Source of the DNA: an uncultured Lachnospiraceae bacterium
GTDB lineage: Bacteria; Bacillota; Clostridia; Lachnospirales; Lachnospiraceae
Reading direction: 5' to 3'
NCBI GenBank assembly: GCA_900553355.1
Contig: USDK01000018.1
Location: forward strand, 1 to 46,006
Length of the DNA stretch: 46,006 nucleotides
The notes under the pieces were generated by a model, which saw nothing but the letters and a program-made list of their open reading frames with translations, was not told the DNA's origin and searched no databases. Positions 8,795 to 17,595 of the stretch are shown one piece after another. The translations under genes were made by a program, and so were the position numbers. Within the stretch, counting starts at the first letter, position 1, and every line of letters starts with the position of its first letter.

Positions 8795-9668
8795 TGCCTG
8801 TCACCTTCTTCTTTCTCTCCATGCTGATAATCAGAATAATCAGGAATAATACCGCCGTGATCAGCTTCATAGCCTGAGGCTCAAAGCTCCGGAGCGCAAC
8901 CGCTACACAGGCTTTATAGATCACAGATCCGATCAGAACGGCCGTTGTCGCCTTCAGGAACGTCACCTTTTTAAACAGGCTGGTTCCGATGATCACGCTT
9001 GCCAGGCCGATAACGATCGCCCCGGTACCGCTTGAAATCTCAAACACCCGCTCTTCCTGGGCAAACACACATCCTGCCAGAGAAACCAGCCCGTTTGCGA
9101 GAGCAAGTCCCAAGATTTTTACATTCCCCTGATCCTTGGCAAGAGAAGTCACCAGCACCGGATTGTCTCCTACTGCTCTCAGCAGGAATCCGGATTTCGT
9201 CTTCAGATACAGATCCAGGAGCACCTTACAGATTACCGTCAGGATCAGGATCAGCAAAAGTGTTGTATACTTCGACATTCCCTCTGGGATGACATTTTCA
9301 ATAAAATCGTTCTTAAAAATCGTCTTCTGGGAAAACAAAGGCACGTTAGCCGTCCCTGCAATATACAGATTGATAGACCATAAGGCCGTCATCATAATGA
9401 TTCCGGACAACAGATCTCTTACCTTGCCCTTTACATGGATCAGTCCTGTACATACTCCTGCCAGCACGCCGACGAAAAATGAGATCAAAAGCGTCAGGTA
9501 TGGATTCAGCCCCCGTGTGATCAGCGCCGCCGTCACAGCAGCCCCCAGAGGAAAGCTTCCGTCTACTGTCAGATCCGGAAAGTCCAGGATCTTATATGTG
9601 ATGTATACGCCAAGAGCCAGGATTCCATATATCAGCCCCTGTTCCAGTATCGAAATGAAAAAACTCAT
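8787..9668 (-). CDS. trpY: ABC importer permease, tryptophan T-box operon
   Basis: A 293-residue integral membrane protein of the branched-chain-amino-acid-type permease family, with about eight to nine hydrophobic helices. It starts MSFFISILEQGLIYGILALGV and contains the family-typical LDFPDLTVDGSFPLGAAV stretch (about 28-45) and a late SLAGCVFAQEERVFEISSGTG loop. It ends in a short basic tail (MERKKKV). It sits between the binding protein (19 bases upstream) and the ATPase (8-base overlap), so tight translational coupling is likely. Its substrate, tryptophan, is inferred from the T-box. Confidence 0.85.
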   Translation of the reverse strand: MSFFISILEQGLIYGILALGVYITYKILDFPDLTVDGSFPLGAAVTAALITRGLNPYLTLLISFFVGVLAGVCTGLIHVKGKVRDLLSGIIMMTALWSINLYIAGTANVPLFSQKTIFKNDFIENVIPEGMSKYTTLLLILILTVICKVLLDLYLKTKSGFLLRAVGDNPVLVTSLAKDQGNVKILGLALANGLVSLAGCVFAQEERVFEISSGTGAIVIGLASVIIGTSLFKKVTFLKATTAVLIGSVIYKACVAVALRSFEPQAMKLITAVLFLIILIISMERKKKVTGNA

Positions 9669-9687
9669 GAAAATGCCTCCCTAACTA

Positions 9688-10707
9688 TTACTCTGCAGTA
9701 ATATCATCAAAACTTTCTGTTGCAGAGGATGCCAGTTCTTCCGGAATGGTAATTCCAAGATTTTCTGCCACCTTATTATTTACATAAAAGCCCGGCTCTG
9801 TAATGACTTCACAGGGCATCTCGGATGCTTTCTTTTCCCCTTTGAGAATCTGTCCAGCCATTCTTCCAGTCTGTTCTCCCAGTGCAACATAATCGATTCC
9901 TTCTGCTGCCAGGCATCCGATCCTCACCTGTTCGATCTCGCTTCCAAAGACAGGAATCTTTTTCTCATTTGCCTTCTCAAGGATCGTCGGAAGCGAAGCT
10001 ACAACCGTGTTGTCTGTCAGATTTGTGATGCAGTCTACTTTACTTAAAAGATCATCTGCTGCCAGGGAAACATCTGCCGTTGTAGAAATACCTGTAGTCA
10101 CCAGCTCAAATCCATAATCTCCCGCCAGTTCCTCATACTCTTCAATTGCAGAAATAGAATTCGCCTCGCTGGTAGTATACATGATTCCCAATGTCTTGGC
10201 CTCAGGAAGAATCTCTCTCATCATCTGAAGCTGTTCTTCGATCGGCAGCTTATCAGAGGTTCCTGTCACTTCTCCCACCGGCATTCCGTCCTTGTCAGTA
10301 AGTTCTGCTGCTTCCGGATCTGTAACTGCCGTATATACCACCGGAATATCCGAATCCATCGCAGCATTATATGCGCTCTGCGCGCTCGGTGTCGCGATGG
10401 CACAGATCAGATCTACACCGTCAGACACGAAACTGTCTGAAATCTGCCCGGCTGTTCCCATGTCAGATGCGGCATTCTGATAATCTACTGTCAGATTGTC
10501 CCCTTCTACAAAGCCCTCATCTTCCAGTCCTGCAAGGAAGCCTTCCCGGCAGTTGTCCAGAGAACCGTGTTCTGCAAACTGCTCGATTCCGATGGTGTAG
10601 CTTTCCTGTTTTCCATCACCGGAATCCCCGGATCCGCTGCCGCACCCTGCTGCCATCACTGTTACCATTGCTGTTGTCAAAAGTCCTGCTACTAATCTCT
10701 TCTTCAT
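9688..10707 (-). CDS. trpX: ABC importer substrate-binding lipoprotein, Trp-type
   Basis: A 339-residue periplasmic-binding-protein fold of the ABC-sub-bind family (PF04392 type). The signal peptide begins MKKRLVAGLL and ends in a lipobox MAAGC, so it is a lipoprotein outside the membrane. The start at 10707 is chosen because AAAAAAGGAGACAAA lies at the right distance; the frame stays open 13 codons further upstream, which would wreck the signal peptide. It is the first gene after the tryptophan T-box terminator. The family also includes tyrosine-linked members, but the UGG specifier favours tryptophan. Confidence 0.88.
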   Translation of the reverse strand: MKKRLVAGLLTTAMVTVMAAGCGSGSGDSGDGKQESYTIGIEQFAEHGSLDNCREGFLAGLEDEGFVEGDNLTVDYQNAASDMGTAGQISDSFVSDGVDLICAIATPSAQSAYNAAMDSDIPVVYTAVTDPEAAELTDKDGMPVGEVTGTSDKLPIEEQLQMMREILPEAKTLGIMYTTSEANSISAIEEYEELAGDYGFELVTTGISTTADVSLAADDLLSKVDCITNLTDNTVVASLPTILEKANEKKIPVFGSEIEQVRIGCLAAEGIDYVALGEQTGRMAGQILKGEKKASEMPCEVITEPGFYVNNKVAENLGITIPEELASSATESFDDITAE

Positions 10708-10799
10708 AATTTTGTCTCCTTTTTTCTTTTTTTGATACGCCCACATCTGCCAGCGGCCGTATGTTGTTAGGAGAGAAAATATTTTGAATGTCCCTGCGG

Positions 10800-11085
10800 C
10801 AAAAAAGAAACCGCCTCAAACTCCAGGTTTGAGGCGGTAATATTATCATATCATCGCGGTACCACTCAAATTGACGAATCGTCCACTTTTCTCATGTACT
10901 AACATACACTCCTGATTGATAACGGGTTCGGTTCCCGACAAGCCATACTCTCTAACGATTTCAGGCCGCCCTCAAAAGTCCATTCACTCATCAGATCCAT
11001 ACGGCAATCCCACCATCTGCCGCTCTCTTTGACTTCTCCAGGTGAGCTACTCCTCTTTCTCAACGGTTTCACTTATTATCGTTTA
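10800..11085 (-). promoter_or_regulatory. T-box leader, tryptophan specifier
   Basis: On the minus strand the leader has a stem I region beginning near 11065 and a specifier UGG at 10982-10980 in the context GTGAATGGACT. The conserved T-box sequence TGAGTGGTACCGCG is at 10868-10855. A terminator follows, with 11-base arms (10811-10821 and 10827-10837) and a T-rich tail. T-boxes sense uncharged tRNA; UGG reads tRNA-Trp. It precedes the importer genes directly, so uptake rises when Trp-tRNA is poorly charged. Confidence 0.93.
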
Positions 11086-11093
11086 CTCTTAAT

Positions 11094-11122
11094 ACTTTAA
11101 TCCAACAAAGCGCATTTGTCAA
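11094..11122 (-). promoter_or_regulatory. Promoter of Trp T-box operon
   Basis: TTGACA (11122-11117), 17-base spacer, TAAAGT (11099-11094) on the minus strand, immediately upstream of stem I of the T-box. Confidence 0.8.
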
Positions 11123-11149
11123 GATAAAGTTTTAAAACCTGTCTCCATT

Positions 11150-12544
11150 CTATCTCTTAATAACCGGAACAGGAGTCTCATCCTTCATATCCAGATTATT
11201 AATATACTTCTTCGTCTCACGTACAATTTCATTGGACAGCAGCAGAACTGCTATCAGGTTCGGTATCGCCATGAACGCATTCAGCGTATCTGCAATCAGC
11301 CAGATCAGATCCAGCGCTACGACTGGCGCGATCACTGCAACGGCTATGTACAGGCAGCGGTATCCGATCAGGATGCCTTTTCCAAATCTTCCTGCGAAGT
11401 ATTCCACACAACGCTCTCCGTAATATGCCCATCCAAGGATCGTGGAATAGGCAAAACAGATAATGCCAAGGGTAAGGATCAATGGGCCAAGAACCGGAAT
11501 CTGTCCGAATGCCAGAGAAGTAAGGACACCGCCGTCAGATACTTCATCTGCATTGATACTAGGATTCTTCATGATTGTGGTTACCAGAACCAGACCAGTC
11601 ATCAGACATACAACTACTGTATCCCAGAAAGTTCCTGTAGAGGATACCAGAGCCTGACGAACCGGGTTTCTCGTCTGAGCCGCCGCTGCCGCGATAGGAG
11701 CAGAACCCATACCAGATTCATTAGAGAACAGACCTCTTGCAATACCAAACCGCATCGCCATCAGGATACCAGTACCAACCAGACCACCGGCTGCAGCGCC
11801 AGGTGTAAAGGCCAGCTTGCAGATTGTAACGATTGCCGGAATAATAAAGTCATAGTTCATACACAGGATGATCAGACATCCAAGCACATAGAAGATCGCC
11901 ATAAACGGAACCAGCTTTTCACATACGTTAGCGATAGATTTAATACCTCCGAAGATAACGAATGCGGTCAGCGCTGCAATCACGATGCCGACTGCCAGAG
12001 GCGGAATATTAAAGTTCTCATTTGCAACGGTTGCGATAGCATTTACCTGGGTCGCACATCCGATACCAAAGGATGCAAGACCTGCCAGAATCGCAAACAG
12101 CATACCGAGCCATTTCATATTCAGGCCTCTCTCCAGTGCGTAGAAGGCACCGCCCTGCATACGGCCGTCTTCTGTCTTAACCCTGTACTTAACGGCGATC
12201 AGCGACTCCGAATACTTGGTCGCGATTCCGAATACACCGCTGAGCCAGATCCAGAGAACTGCGCCAGGGCCTCCCATGGCGATCGCTGTGCCGACACCAA
12301 TGATGTTACCGGTACCGATAGTTGCCGCCAGCGCTGTCGTCAGGGCTCCAAACTGAGAAACCTCTCCTTCTGCTTCCGGATCCTTGGTCACAGAAAGTCG
12401 GATACCTTTTCCAAGCGAATGCTTCTGGATAAATCCTGTCCGGAACGTCATAAAAATATGAGTTCCCAGAAGCAGGATGATCATCGGCCAGCCCCATACC
12501 CATCCGTTAACGGTGGTCACAAAGTTGTTAATCGCATCATACAT
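11150..12544 (-). CDS. Alanine/glycine:cation symporter (AGCS family)
   Basis: A 464-residue sodium- or proton-coupled amino-acid carrier with about ten to eleven membrane helices. The family hallmarks are visible: GALTTALAATIGTGNIIGVG (about 66-85) and GRMQGGAFYALERGL (about 127-141), then ARGLFSNESGMGSAPIAAAA (about 264-283). Full length for the family. It is a single-gene unit with its own promoter and a 5' leader of roughly 130 bases. Glycine riboswitches often control this family, but I cannot find that riboswitch here. Which of alanine, glycine or another amino acid is carried cannot be told from sequence. Confidence 0.93.
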   Translation of the reverse strand: MYDAINNFVTTVNGWVWGWPMIILLLGTHIFMTFRTGFIQKHSLGKGIRLSVTKDPEAEGEVSQFGALTTALAATIGTGNIIGVGTAIAMGGPGAVLWIWLSGVFGIATKYSESLIAVKYRVKTEDGRMQGGAFYALERGLNMKWLGMLFAILAGLASFGIGCATQVNAIATVANENFNIPPLAVGIVIAALTAFVIFGGIKSIANVCEKLVPFMAIFYVLGCLIILCMNYDFIIPAIVTICKLAFTPGAAAGGLVGTGILMAMRFGIARGLFSNESGMGSAPIAAAAAQTRNPVRQALVSSTGTFWDTVVVCLMTGLVLVTTIMKNPSINADEVSDGGVLTSLAFGQIPVLGPLILTLGIICFAYSTILGWAYYGERCVEYFAGRFGKGILIGYRCLYIAVAVIAPVVALDLIWLIADTLNAFMAIPNLIAVLLLSNEIVRETKKYINNLDMKDETPVPVIKR

Positions 12545-12684
12545 AAATTCAATTCCCCCTTTTCTTTCTCTTCTCCTTTGTGTTTACCTTGTTCACATGC
12601 ATCTTTGCTGGAATCTCATTTCTGTTTCCATAACTCAGGAGAACAATACCTCCTTCCGCGCTTCTCCTGCGTATCACTAGGTTT
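12545..12684 (-). promoter_or_regulatory. Unassigned structured leader of the AGCS gene
   Basis: About 130 transcribed bases lie between the predicted start near 12678 and the ATG. They contain a hairpin with 8-base arms (12636-12643 and 12662-12669) whose loop carries a GGAAGGAGG sequence, plus a second short TGGAA/TTCCA stem. The true ribosome site GGGGGAAT is close to the ATG. I do not recognise a known riboswitch class. Confidence 0.4.
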
Positions 12685-12713
12685 ATTCTACATGAATGTA
12701 TCGAAAATATCAA
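12685..12713 (-). promoter_or_regulatory. Promoter of AGCS symporter gene
   Basis: TTGATA (12713-12708), 17-base spacer, TAGAAT (12690-12685) on the minus strand. Confidence 0.7.
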
Positions 12714-12722
12714 TATCTGTTA

Positions 12723-12751
12723 TAAAAATGACATATTATTCGTCATTTTTA
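12723..12751. promoter_or_regulatory. Palindrome in the divergent intergenic region
   Basis: Perfect 10-base arms (12723-12732 TAAAAATGAC and 12742-12751) with a 9-base AT-rich loop, just upstream of the AGCS -35 box and between two divergent genes. It could be a regulator site for either gene. The rest of 12752-12970 is very AT-rich and shows no gene; the channel gene's AGGGAGA ribosome site lies at its right end. Confidence 0.45.
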
Positions 12752-12970
12752 CTAAATAATTAAGATATTTCTTTATTGTTTTATATTGTTAATTATATAA
12801 CTATTGTATTATTTTGAATTTTCTGTATATTAAGAATCTTTTAACATATTTTATGCACAGATATAATTCAATATAACGTCTGCTTTTTGGAAAATTGCAT
12901 AAAAAGGATGCATCCCCCGTGCTGATATAGTACAATTAAAAAATGAGAAAATACACGAGGGAGACATGTC

Positions 12971-14179
12971 ATGAATACACAATGGGAACGAAAGAGAAAA
13001 AGAATCTTTGAAATCATAGAGGTGGGTACAAAATACGACTATCCCAGCAGGGCATACGATCTGTTCAATGCTTTCTGCATCCTGCTGAACCTGGCCGCCA
13101 GCATCATGTATACCTTTGATCATATAAAAACAGACTATGGAGAACTGCTGATTATCATCGATAATGTGACCGTTGCTCTTTTCGGTGTAGATTATGTCCT
13201 AAGAGTATGGACAGCGAAATATCTGTATCCGATGCTTTCGGAGCCTCTGGCCATCCGGAAATATGTCTGTTCCTTTACCGGAGTAGTGGATCTGTTATGC
13301 TTTCTGCCTCACTATCTGCCCTTCTTTTTTCCTCAGGGTGCTGTGGCCTTCCGGATGCTTAGGATTATCCGGATTTTCCGTCTGTTCCGGATCAACTCCT
13401 ACTATGATTCTCTGAATGTGATCGGTGAAGTCATATCCGGAAAAAAACAGCAGCTGATGTCATCCGTATTTATCATCCTGATGCTGATGCTTGGCTCCAG
13501 CCTTTGCATGTACAGTCTGGAACATGAAGCGCAGCCAGAAGTTTTTACCAACGCCTTTTCCGGGATCTGGTGGTCTGCATCTACCCTGCTCACCGTTGGA
13601 TATGGTGATATTTATCCTGTTACGACTCTTGGAAAAATGTTCGGGATTTTTATCACCTTCTTAGGTGTTGGTATGGTTGCCATTCCTACCGGTATCATAT
13701 CTGCCGGATTCGTAGATCAGTATTCCAGGATCAAACGAATCACCGAGTACGGAATGGAGAGCGATATCCACTTTATCCGTCTTCCTCTTTCTGACCAGGA
13801 TGACTGGGTCGGTCATACCATCCGGCAGCTTCATCTCCCTGACCGCATTATCGTGGCCGCCGTCCAGCGTGATTATAAAATCCTGGTTCCCAGGGGGAAC
13901 ACGCTGCTCAAAGCTGACGATGTCATGATCCTCGGGGCAGAATCTTTCCATGATCCCAAAGAGCGGATGAAGCTAAAGGAACTGACGCTTCAGAAAAGTC
14001 ATCCCTGGATCGGTGAACGTATCCGGGATCTGGACATCTCGCGCCATTCCATCGTCGTGCTGGTCAAACGTCATAAAAAAGTAATGATCCCCAACGGAAA
14101 AATGATTCTTCACGAAGGGGATACTGTCATTATCTACACTCAGACACATATGTCTGACGCAGAGGATATTGATTTATAA
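12971..14179 (+). CDS. Voltage-gated-type K+ channel with TrkA-C domains
   Basis: A 402-residue six-helix cation channel. S1-S3 lie in about residues 28-118. S4 is RMLRIIRIFRLFRI (128-141), with Arg every third position as in voltage sensors. S5 is about 162-182, the pore filter TVGYGD is at 208-213 and S6 about 220-246. The cytoplasmic part (about 260-402) reads as two TrkA-C (RCK_C) ligand-binding lobes, one ending in a DDVMILGA-type strand and the other in EGDTVIIYTQ. The filter indicates potassium selectivity. This is the only large plus-strand gene. It ends 15 bases from the convergent metA, with no clear terminator between. Confidence 0.92.
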   Translation: MNTQWERKRKRIFEIIEVGTKYDYPSRAYDLFNAFCILLNLAASIMYTFDHIKTDYGELLIIIDNVTVALFGVDYVLRVWTAKYLYPMLSEPLAIRKYVCSFTGVVDLLCFLPHYLPFFFPQGAVAFRMLRIIRIFRLFRINSYYDSLNVIGEVISGKKQQLMSSVFIILMLMLGSSLCMYSLEHEAQPEVFTNAFSGIWWSASTLLTVGYGDIYPVTTLGKMFGIFITFLGVGMVAIPTGIISAGFVDQYSRIKRITEYGMESDIHFIRLPLSDQDDWVGHTIRQLHLPDRIIVAAVQRDYKILVPRGNTLLKADDVMILGAESFHDPKERMKLKELTLQKSHPWIGERIRDLDISRHSIVVLVKRHKKVMIPNGKMILHEGDTVIIYTQTHMSDAEDIDL

Positions 14180-14194
14180 AGACTGGCGAGCTGT

Positions 14195-15115
14195 TTAGAA
14201 TGGTGTCCCGTACAGATCGTACGGGGTTACCTGGTATACATAATAATTCAGCCAGTTTGTATACAGATTATTTGAAGTAGCCCTCCATGTCAGAAGAGGC
14301 CGGATATCCGGATCATCATTCGTATAGTAGTTTTTCGGCATCTGGATCGGCAGTCCTTTGGAAAGGTCTCTCTTATACTCCTGATCCAGTGTAACGCGGT
14401 CATACTCAGGATGTCCCATCACGAAGATCTGGCGTCCCCCTTTGGCCATGGCGAGAAACAGTCCTGCCTCCTCTGACTCCGCCAGGATCGTCAGGCGCTC
14501 ATCCGCGCGCACTTTCTCAATCGGGGTCTGAGTATGTCTGGAATGGGGCGCAAGAAACACATCATCAAAGCCCCGTACCAGAGGGATCTTCCTGTTCAGC
14601 ACCTTATGCCAGAAGACACCGAACACCTTCTGATCCAGCTGTTCTTTATCAATCCCGTAATGATAATACATTCCGGCCTGGGCTCCCCAGCAGAGATGCA
14701 GGGTAGAAGTCACATGGGTCTTGCTCCACTCCATGATCTCCTTTAATTCTTCCCAGTAATCCACTTCCTCGAAGGGGATCTGTTCTACCGGAGCCCCGGT
14801 GATGATGAACCCGTCAAACTTCTTTTCCTTGATTTCGTCAAACTTATAATAAAATTTATTCAGATGACTGGTCGGCGTATTCTTTGACGTATGCGAAGAC
14901 ACCATCACAAAAGTCACATCCACCTGGAGAGGTGTGTTAGACAGGGAACGCAAGATCTGAAGCTCCGTATCTTCTTTTAATGGCATCAGGTTCAGAAGCC
15001 CGATGCTGATCGGACGGATATCCTGGTGGGTCGCCCGGTGCTCGTCCATGACAAATATATTTTCCTTTTCCAGTATTTCTTTCACCGGAAGGTCATTTTG
15101 AACTCTGATCGGCAT
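14195..15115 (-). CDS. metA: Homoserine O-acetyltransferase (MetA/MetAS family)
   Basis: A 306-residue enzyme that acylates homoserine, the first committed step to methionine. The catalytic Cys142 sits in LHLCWGAQAG, and His235 and Glu237 in MGHPEYDR. Residue 111 in TGAPVEQIPF is Glu, not Gly; published work on this family ties Glu111 to acetyl-CoA and Gly111 to succinyl-CoA, so this copy probably makes O-acetylhomoserine despite its MetA sequence. It is monocistronic, with a consensus promoter and a leader of about 30 bases. That is too short for a SAM riboswitch or T-box. Confidence 0.95.
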   Translation of the reverse strand: MPIRVQNDLPVKEILEKENIFVMDEHRATHQDIRPISIGLLNLMPLKEDTELQILRSLSNTPLQVDVTFVMVSSHTSKNTPTSHLNKFYYKFDEIKEKKFDGFIITGAPVEQIPFEEVDYWEELKEIMEWSKTHVTSTLHLCWGAQAGMYYHYGIDKEQLDQKVFGVFWHKVLNRKIPLVRGFDDVFLAPHSRHTQTPIEKVRADERLTILAESEEAGLFLAMAKGGRQIFVMGHPEYDRVTLDQEYKRDLSKGLPIQMPKNYYTNDDPDIRPLLTWRATSNNLYTNWLNYYVYQVTPYDLYGTPF

Positions 15116-15149
15116 AATTCATTCTCCTTTTCTTAAGAGCATTAAAATT

Positions 15150-15178
15150 ATTATACCCTTCCGGCAAATTACCGTCAA
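15150..15178 (-). promoter_or_regulatory. Promoter of metA
   Basis: TTGACG (15178-15173), 17-base spacer, TATAAT (15155-15150) on the minus strand. A GGGGACG palindrome lies directly upstream. Confidence 0.8.
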
Positions 15179-15186
15179 CACCAAAT

Positions 15187-15220
15187 GGGGACGGGGGATT
15201 TCCAGAAATCCCCCGTCCCC
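15187..15220. repeat. GGGGACG palindromic repeat (REP-like)
   Basis: Perfect 15-base arms (15187-15201 and 15206-15220) around a CCAG loop. It lies between the DUF1540 gene and the metA promoter. The arm GGGGACGGGGGATTT resembles the arms at 32641 and 45746 and the hairpins at both window ends. It lacks a clear U-tract, so it is listed as a repeat, though it could slow transcription from DUF1540. Confidence 0.85.
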
Positions 15221-15240
15221 CGTTTAGCGTTGCTTAACAT

Positions 15241-15558
15241 CTAACACTCTTTCTGAAAGGTTGCGCAGGCGGTTTCCTGACACTGGCAGGCTCCTCCGCC
15301 CTCTACGCTGATCTTTCCGGCGTGACATTCGCACGAATCATTATACATACAGTTCTGTGCCTTGCAGTCAATACTGCAGAAAGCGGTCGCATCCCCAATA
15401 GAATTGGCGGTCGTATTGCTGTTTCTTTTCTCAAAACTGTCGCAGCAGGTATCTTCTGCCTGCTTTGCAGAATTTCCTCCTACTGTGATCTTATCAAGAC
15501 AGCAGTAATAATCCTGATTGTGTCTGCATGTCTGCACCGTACATTTTAATTCCGGCAT
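15241..15558 (-). CDS. Two-domain DUF1540 cysteine-rich protein
   Basis: A 105-residue protein made of two DUF1540 repeats. The first is about residues 4-43 (CTVQTCRHNQDYYCCLDKI to CCDSF) and the second about 60-103 (CSIDCKAQNCMYNDSCECHA to CATF). Each has about six cysteines in the spacing C-x3-4-C-x6-C, as expected for a small metal-binding or disulfide fold. The second copy is preceded by a low-complexity SNTTANSIGDATA linker. Function is unknown for the family. It has a GGAGGGAA ribosome site before the ATG at 15558. Confidence 0.85.
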   Translation of the reverse strand: MPELKCTVQTCRHNQDYYCCLDKITVGGNSAKQAEDTCCDSFEKRNSNTTANSIGDATAFCSIDCKAQNCMYNDSCECHAGKISVEGGGACQCQETACATFQKEC

Positions 15559-15637
15559 AATATTCCCTCCTGTTCTTTTTTTGAAATATCGAGGTATATT
15601 ATGCCCTTTTTTACGATTAATAAACGTAAGACGATAA

Positions 15638-17566
15638 TTAGTCTTCTGTTTTCTCTACCGCTCTTTGCTCTTTGGAATCAATTTCCTTTTTTATGCTGCA
15701 GATAAACTCTTCAAGACTCTTCTGTCCCTCATCCCCGGCGAAACGGCTTCTGACAGACACGGCCTTCTGCTCTTCTTCCTTCGCGCCGACAACCAGCATA
15801 TAAGGAATCTTATTCATCTGTGCCTCACGGATCTTATAGCCGATCTTCTCGGCACGGGTGTCAATCTCAGCCCGGATTCCTGCCGCTTCCAGCTTTGCAA
15901 GAACTTCTTTTCCATATTCCATATATTTATCAGAAATCGGAAGAACCTTTACCTGTACCGGAGCAAGCCAGGTCGGGAATGCCCCTGCAAAATGCTCGAT
16001 CAAAATACCGATAAATCGCTCGATGGATCCAAAGGCCACTCTGTGGATCATGATCGGTCTGTGTTTTTCGCCGTCGGCTCCTGTATACTCCAGATCAAAA
16101 CGCTGGGGCATCTGCATATCCAGCTGAATGGTTCCACACTGCCATGTTCTGCCGATGGAATCCTCCAGATGGAAGTCAATCTTCGGGCCGTAGAATGCAC
16201 CGTCTCCTTCGTTGACCACATAATCCAGTCCCAGATCATCCAGCGCGCCTCTTAAGCCTTCCGTTGCCATCTCCCAGTCTTCATCACTTCCCATACTGTC
16301 TTCCGGACGGGTAGACAGCTCAACATGGTATTTAAATCCAAACAGGCTGTAAACCTCATCGATCAGCCTTGCAACTCCCTTGATCTCATCGCGGATCTGC
16401 TCCGGCATCATAAAGATATGGGCGTCATCCTGTGTAAAGCACCTTACACGGAACAATCCGTGAAGGGCTCCGGATTTTTCATGTCTGTGTACTACCCCCA
16501 GTTCTCCTGCCCGGAGAGGCAGATCTTTGTAGGAACGGGGCTCTGATTTGTAGACCAGCATGCCACCCGGACAGTTCATTGGTTTCACTGCGTAGTCTTC
16601 TCCATCAATCTGTGTCGTATACATATTGTCTTTATAATGATCCCAGTGTCCGGAATTCTCCCACAGATGACGGCTTAAGATCATCGGTGTGGAGATCTCC
16701 ACATATCCGTTTTTCTTATGGAGCTCTCTCCAGTAGTCAAGCAGCGTATTTTTCAGCACCATGCCCTTTGGAAGGAAGAACGGGAATCCCGGTCCCTCAT
16801 CGCACATCATGAAAATGCCAAGCTCTCTTCCCAGCTTTCTGTGATCGCGTTTTTTCGCCTCTTCCATCATATGGAGATATTCGTCAAGCTGCGCTTTCTT
16901 TGGATAGGAAATACCGTAGATACGAGTCAGCATCTTGTTCTTTTCACTGCCTCTCCAGTAAGCGCCCGCCAGACTTAACAACTTAACGGCCTTGACGCCT
17001 TTGGTAGACATCAGATGAGGTCCTGCACAGAGATCTACAAACTCTCCCTGCTGATAGAAACTGATTTCCTCTCCCTCCGGCAGATCCTCCACAAGTTCCA
17101 CCTTGTATGGCTCATTCTTCTCCTTAAAATATGCCACAGCTTCTTCTCTTGTTTTTGTAAATCGTTCGATGGTCAGCGCTTCCTTTACGATCTTTTTCAT
17201 CTCTGCTTCGATCTTTTCCAGATCCTCAGCCACAAACGGGGTCTCCCTGTCCAGATCGTAATAAAAACCATGGTCGATGGAAGGTCCGATTGCCAGCTTT
17301 GTCTCCGGATAAAGACGCTTGACCGCCTGCGCCATAATATGGGAAGTGGTGTGCCAGAAGGCGCCCTTTCCTTCTTCAGAATCAAAAGTCAGAATTTCCA
17401 GTTCACAATCCTTGTCCACCTCGGTACGCAGATCCACAATCTCACCGTCTACCTTTGCAGAGGTCGCTGCTCTTGCCAGTCCTTCGCTGATATCCTTTGC
17501 AATATCCAGCACCGACATTTTGCTTTCATACTCTTTGACTGTTCCGTCTTTCAATGTGATTTTCAT
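15638..17566 (-). CDS. thrS: Threonyl-tRNA synthetase
   Basis: A 642-residue class II synthetase that charges tRNA-Thr. Order of domains: TGS (about 1-61), editing domain with the HTTSHIMAQAVKRL zinc/editing motif (about 72-85), catalytic core (about 240-530) with PMNCPGGM carrying the zinc-ligand Cys, and the anticodon-binding domain at the C-terminus. Length is standard. It lies 29 bases after the thioesterase gene and is read from the same threonine T-box leader, so starvation for Thr-tRNA should raise it. Confidence 0.97.
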   Translation of the reverse strand: MKITLKDGTVKEYESKMSVLDIAKDISEGLARAATSAKVDGEIVDLRTEVDKDCELEILTFDSEEGKGAFWHTTSHIMAQAVKRLYPETKLAIGPSIDHGFYYDLDRETPFVAEDLEKIEAEMKKIVKEALTIERFTKTREEAVAYFKEKNEPYKVELVEDLPEGEEISFYQQGEFVDLCAGPHLMSTKGVKAVKLLSLAGAYWRGSEKNKMLTRIYGISYPKKAQLDEYLHMMEEAKKRDHRKLGRELGIFMMCDEGPGFPFFLPKGMVLKNTLLDYWRELHKKNGYVEISTPMILSRHLWENSGHWDHYKDNMYTTQIDGEDYAVKPMNCPGGMLVYKSEPRSYKDLPLRAGELGVVHRHEKSGALHGLFRVRCFTQDDAHIFMMPEQIRDEIKGVARLIDEVYSLFGFKYHVELSTRPEDSMGSDEDWEMATEGLRGALDDLGLDYVVNEGDGAFYGPKIDFHLEDSIGRTWQCGTIQLDMQMPQRFDLEYTGADGEKHRPIMIHRVAFGSIERFIGILIEHFAGAFPTWLAPVQVKVLPISDKYMEYGKEVLAKLEAAGIRAEIDTRAEKIGYKIREAQMNKIPYMLVVGAKEEEQKAVSVRSRFAGDEGQKSLEEFICSIKKEIDSKEQRAVEKTED

Positions 17567-17595
17567 AGTGCTTGTCTCCTCTTCTTTCTTATTTT

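Noticed and set aside
12545..12684. Glycine riboswitch ahead of the AGCS gene
   Set aside because: The conserved glycine-riboswitch core is not present; the leader is only listed as unassigned.
14180..14194. Terminator between the channel gene and metA
   Set aside because: Only 15 bases separate the convergent genes and no stem with a U-tract is visible.
15116..15180. SAM riboswitch ahead of metA
   Set aside because: Promoter and ATG leave only about 30 bases of leader, too short.
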